From CAYOOT01 sp964405665 (GTDB taxonomy: Bacteria; Bdellovibrionota_C; UBA2361; SZUA-149; CAZDWZ01), in NCBI GenBank assembly GCA_964405665.1, contig CAYOOT010000094.1, forward strand, positions 1-8,928: a stretch of DNA of 8,928 bases, read 5' to 3'. Position numbers and translations under genes: made by a program. Below the pieces are notes generated by a model. That model saw nothing but the letters and a program-made list of their open reading frames with translations. It did not search any database and was not told the origin of the DNA. Of the stretch, positions 6,421 through 8,928 are shown one piece after another (the first letter of the stretch is position 1; the number at the start of each line of letters is the position of its first letter).

Positions 6421-6493
6421 ATGAGAATAAGCTAGCAAAGTATTAGATTCTCTAAAAGAAAGAAAGCTCAAAGCTTGTGTAACTTAATATACA

Positions 6494-6523
6494 TTGTCAC
6501 TTAATTATTTTTTGACATATAAT
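6494..6523 (+). promoter_or_regulatory. near-consensus sigma70 promoter, near-leaderless start
   Basis: TTGTCA (6494-6499) and perfect TATAAT (6518-6523) are separated by 18 bp. Transcription would start near 6530, only about three bases before the ATG at 6533, and no Shine-Dalgarno sequence precedes that ATG. The mRNA from this promoter would be leaderless or nearly so. The TTG of the -35 box could be misread as a start codon giving 13 extra residues, but it has no ribosome site and those codons are the promoter itself. Confidence 0.65.
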
Positions 6524-6532
6524 TTGAAACCT

Positions 6533-7501
6533 ATGAACAAAGTAGAAAAAAATTCTTATTTCATTATAAGTTTCATCATAATTGTTATCGGGTTCTCCGG
6601 TTTAAGCACCCCATTTTTAACTATTTTATTTTCTTACTTAGCCTTGAATTTACTTTCCAAACTTAGCAATAAAAAATGGCTGACAATTATTGTCTTTACG
6701 ATGATTGTCCTGGGAATCTTATATGGCTTCGGTCATTTTGCAAAACATGCACTAAAAATATTACCGGGAATAATTTCCTCGGCAATTCCGGTAGTTTTAG
6801 AATTTACCAAAAAATATGAGTTAGATTTTATATTACCTTTTGACGATGCTAATAGTTTTAGAAGTGCGATGATTGATTTTGTTTCCGGGGAACTTGGTCT
6901 TTTTGCCAATTACGCTAAAGTTGCCACTAAAGAATTCGTCCTCTTAATAATCGGCTTGGTTATTGCTGCAAGTTTTTTTGCTAAAAAAGATTTGGATTTA
7001 GATAAGAATAAACATCCGATAAAAAACAATCTTTATTCCGCCTTATGTGAAGCATTAATCAAAAGATTTCAAACATTTTACCATTGCTTTGGCAATGTGA
7101 TGGGGGCACAATTTATAATTTCCAGTATCAATACTTTCTCTACTTTTTTGTTTGTCTTTATTGTGGGCCTGCCTCATGCCATGGTGATTACAGTAATAAC
7201 TTTTCTCTGCGGCATGCTGCCGATTGTCGGAAATTTGATTAGCAATTCGATAATTTTTTTAATAGCGGGAACTGTTTCCTTAAATATGGCAATTGGGGCC
7301 CTTGTTTATCTGATAGTAATTCATAAATTGGAATATTTTCTTAATAGTAAAATAATCGGTGAACGCATTAGAAACCCGATGTGGCTGACATTAATCGGCC
7401 TGGTAGTTGGCGAAAAACTAATTGGCATTCCCGGAATGATTCTTGCCCCTGTAATTCTCAACTATTTTAAGGTTGAAACTGCAAAAATAGAGAATAAATA
7501 A
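6533..7501 (+). CDS. AI-2E/PerM family transporter (UPF0118)
   Basis: The 322-aa polytopic inner-membrane protein belongs to the AI-2E transporter superfamily, whose members include the AI-2 exporter TqsA/YdgG, PerM and Na+/H+ antiporters. The substrate cannot be told from sequence. Hydrophobic segments lie at about 8-43, 47-65, 135-151, 188-212, 214-245, 250-265 and 283-310, with a soluble stretch at about 75-130 as in the family. Signature regions are VGLPHAMVITVITFLCGMLP (211-230) followed by IVGNLISNS, and KLEYFLNSKIIGERIRNPMW (265-284) followed by GIPGMILAPVILNYF. Length is near the family's usual 330-370. The ATG at 6533 is chosen over the TTG at 6494 because the latter is the -35 box. 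It is the first gene of a tight operon. Confidence 0.9.
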   Translation: MNKVEKNSYFIISFIIIVIGFSGLSTPFLTILFSYLALNLLSKLSNKKWLTIIVFTMIVLGILYGFGHFAKHALKILPGIISSAIPVVLEFTKKYELDFILPFDDANSFRSAMIDFVSGELGLFANYAKVATKEFVLLIIGLVIAASFFAKKDLDLDKNKHPIKNNLYSALCEALIKRFQTFYHCFGNVMGAQFIISSINTFSTFLFVFIVGLPHAMVITVITFLCGMLPIVGNLISNSIIFLIAGTVSLNMAIGALVYLIVIHKLEYFLNSKIIGERIRNPMWLTLIGLVVGEKLIGIPGMILAPVILNYFKVETAKIENK

Positions 7502-7502
7502 A

Positions 7503-8450
7503 ATGCATTTTTCAGAAAGCAGTGTTTCAATTATTGCCATAATTATTGCTCTGGCCATTCTAGCTTTTGATGTTGGGTTCCTTCAAAAAAACAAAAAACG
7601 CGTTTCTGTTGCCGAGGCTCTTGCCTGGACAATTTTCTGGATCCTTTTTGCTTTTATTTTTAACATCATTGTTTACTATTATGTCGGGCATAAACAAGGA
7701 ATCGAATTTTTAAGTGGTTATTTAGTAGAAAAATCCTTAAGTGTGGATAATCTTTTTGTCTTTTTACTAATCTTTACTTACTTTCAAGTTCCGGAAGCTT
7801 TTCAACATAAAGTTTTATTCTTAGGAATTCTCGGGGCAATATTTTTTAGAGGGATTTTAATTTACTTCGGAATTAGCTTAATCCAATCCTATCATTGGCT
7901 GACATATGTCTTAGGAGCGTTTTTAATTTTTACCGGCATTAAAACTTTCTCCAAAAACGACGAAGAAGTTTCATTGGACAACAACAAACTCTTAAAACTC
8001 CTCAAAAAAGTTTTACCAATTACCGACAGCTATGTCGGCGGTAAAATGATTGTCCGTCGAGGAAATAAATTCTTGGTTACCCCCTTGCTGGTAGTTTTAC
8101 TGATGATTGAAGCAACAGACATCATTTTTGCTCTGGATTCAATTCCGGCAATTCTAGCCATCACCAGTGATCCCTTTGTACTGTATACCTCAAATCTTTT
8201 TGCAATTCTTGGACTGCGTTCGCTGTACTTTGTGCTTTCCGGAGTGATGCGTTCTTTTCAATACTTAAACTATGGAATATCGCTGGTACTGATCGTTGTC
8301 GGTGCAAAAATGACAGTTTCCTACTACTATGAAGTCCCTGAATTAATTTTGTTAGCCTTAATTGCGACAATTTTATCAGTTTCGATTCTAGCTTCTCTTT
8401 ATATTAATAAAAAAAATGAAAACTCCAATGAAATTCCTCCTCAACAATAA
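7503..8450 (+). CDS. TerC/Alx family membrane protein, probable metal-ion exporter
   Basis: The 315-aa inner-membrane protein is of the TerC family. Its best studied members, E. coli Alx and relatives, export manganese and help load exported metalloproteins; older names link it to tellurite resistance. Hallmarks are SLSVDNLFVF (78-87) with Asp82/Asn83, and EATDIIFALDSIPAIL (203-218) with Glu203, Asp206 and Asp212, acidic residues within membrane helices that are candidate ion ligands. About seven to nine hydrophobic segments are visible, with a hydrophilic Lys/Asp/Glu-rich loop at 148-172 and a hydrophilic tail after 300. Length agrees with Alx-type proteins. The ATG begins one nucleotide after the stop of the transporter gene, so translation is probably coupled. 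There is no space for a manganese (yybP-ykoY) riboswitch directly in front. The gene name alx is likely by family but not proven. Confidence 0.92.
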   Translation: MHFSESSVSIIAIIIALAILAFDVGFLQKNKKRVSVAEALAWTIFWILFAFIFNIIVYYYVGHKQGIEFLSGYLVEKSLSVDNLFVFLLIFTYFQVPEAFQHKVLFLGILGAIFFRGILIYFGISLIQSYHWLTYVLGAFLIFTGIKTFSKNDEEVSLDNNKLLKLLKKVLPITDSYVGGKMIVRRGNKFLVTPLLVVLLMIEATDIIFALDSIPAILAITSDPFVLYTSNLFAILGLRSLYFVLSGVMRSFQYLNYGISLVLIVVGAKMTVSYYYEVPELILLALIATILSVSILASLYINKKNENSNEIPPQQ

Positions 8451-8928
8451 ATATCAAATACTTTTTTTCTTTTTTCTGCTTGTTTCCGATTCTTTTGCTC
8501 AGGACAGAATCCAAATCTTAGATCGTTCACTTTCTTCCGTAAGATTTCATTCCAATTCTCTTTTGAAAGCCTCAGGGAAATTCACTTCTTATAATGGACA
8601 ACTTTTAATGAACCGCATCAGCAAAAAAATTGAGGAAGTCAGATTAACCCTCAATGCTTCCAAAATCGAACTGGATCCCAGCGACAACCCGATGCAAATT
8701 CTAACTGTTACTGAATTAATGAAAAGTCTACCCAATTCCACATTAAACTTTGTGAGCAAAGAAATCATTTCTCTAGAAAAAAACACTTATCGTGTTTTGG
8801 GATCAATTAGCAGAGGAACGCAAAAATGGAATGTAAATTTCCAGGTTAAATTAAGCCCCAGTAAAAATTATAAACAAACCGAATTCATTTTCAAAAATGA
8901 AGCAAAACTCCCCCCAGACGCCCAAAAC
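8428..8928 (+). CDS. YceI-like secreted protein, 3' end beyond the window
   Basis: An open frame of 167 codons runs to the window edge without a stop. Residues 1-24 form a signal peptide with an ILFFFFLL core and cleavage after SDSFA. The rest resembles the YceI beta-barrel, a periplasmic lipid or isoprenoid binding fold: ILDRSLSSVRFHSNSLL (30-46), SGKFTSYNGQLLMN (49-62), LTLNASKIEL (73-82) in place of the usual SI.T strand, STLNFVSKEI (104-113) and YRVLGSISRGTQK (121-133). The similarity is clear in order and spacing but divergent. Only the last strands should be missing, since the family is about 180-190 residues. It overlaps the TerC-family gene by 23 nt in another frame, so it belongs to the operon. 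An in-frame ATG at 8416 (MKTPMKFLL) is an equal alternative; neither has a strong ribosome site. Confidence 0.75.
   Translation, partial: MKFLLNNKYQILFFFFLLVSDSFAQDRIQILDRSLSSVRFHSNSLLKASGKFTSYNGQLLMNRISKKIEEVRLTLNASKIELDPSDNPMQILTVTELMKSLPNSTLNFVSKEIISLEKNTYRVLGSISRGTQKWNVNFQVKLSPSKNYKQTEFIFKNEAKLPPDAQN

Noticed and set aside
7480..7503. Manganese riboswitch in front of the TerC/Alx gene
   Set aside because: Only one nucleotide separates the genes, and the preceding sequence is coding, so no yybP-ykoY element can fit.
8589..8786. Small leftward reading frame inside the YceI-like gene
   Set aside because: It lies opposite a signal-peptide-bearing protein with family similarity, has no ribosome site and shows no recognisable sequence, so it is a shadow frame.

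Overview
The window is AT-rich bacterial DNA (roughly 35-40% G+C by eye) from a Gram-negative, didermic organism. The supporting evidence is one protein with large periplasmic domains inserted in the inner membrane, a YceI-like periplasmic protein with a signal peptide, and a TerC-type inner-membrane transporter. The closest relatives of the giant membrane protein that I can recall are hypothetical proteins of gamma- and deltaproteobacterial genomes. An uncultured Pseudomonadota or former-deltaproteobacterial lineage fits, but no taxonomic marker is present, so this is only a suggestion.

Layout. Positions 1-199 are a repeat-rich intergenic zone. It holds a perfect 38-bp direct repeat (1-38 and 162-199), a 72-bp palindromic unit that includes the second copy, and a short GC-rich element of the widespread TCATTGCGA...GCAATCT type. 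The leftward strand then carries three genes. In transcription order they are a family-2 glycosyltransferase (6339-5584), an FHA-class III nucleotide cyclase fusion (5558-4590), and an uncharacterised protein of about 1403 residues with two periplasmic halves (4408-197). The giant gene has its own upstream region with a pair of 23-bp tandem repeats and two candidate promoters. Its leader is a diverged copy of the repeat unit found just after its stop codon, so related DNA flanks the gene at both ends.

A divergent intergenic region (6340-6532) with nested inverted repeats separates these from a rightward operon: an AI-2E/PerM family transporter (6533-7501), a TerC/Alx family protein probably exporting manganese or a similar ion (7503-8450), and a YceI-like secreted protein that runs off the window (8428-8928). 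The last three genes are packed with a 1-nt gap and a 23-nt overlap. The first of them has a near-consensus promoter so close to its ATG that the mRNA would be almost leaderless.

Functionally the window is about the cell envelope and signalling. The glycosyltransferase probably acts at the membrane on a polyprenyl phosphate. The cyclase couples phosphothreonine recognition to nucleotide synthesis, but its catalytic Arg is replaced by Lys. The giant protein is the least understood part. I see no classical defence system, prophage or CRISPR array here. The least explained features are the giant duplicated membrane protein and the repeated promoter-leader element around it.
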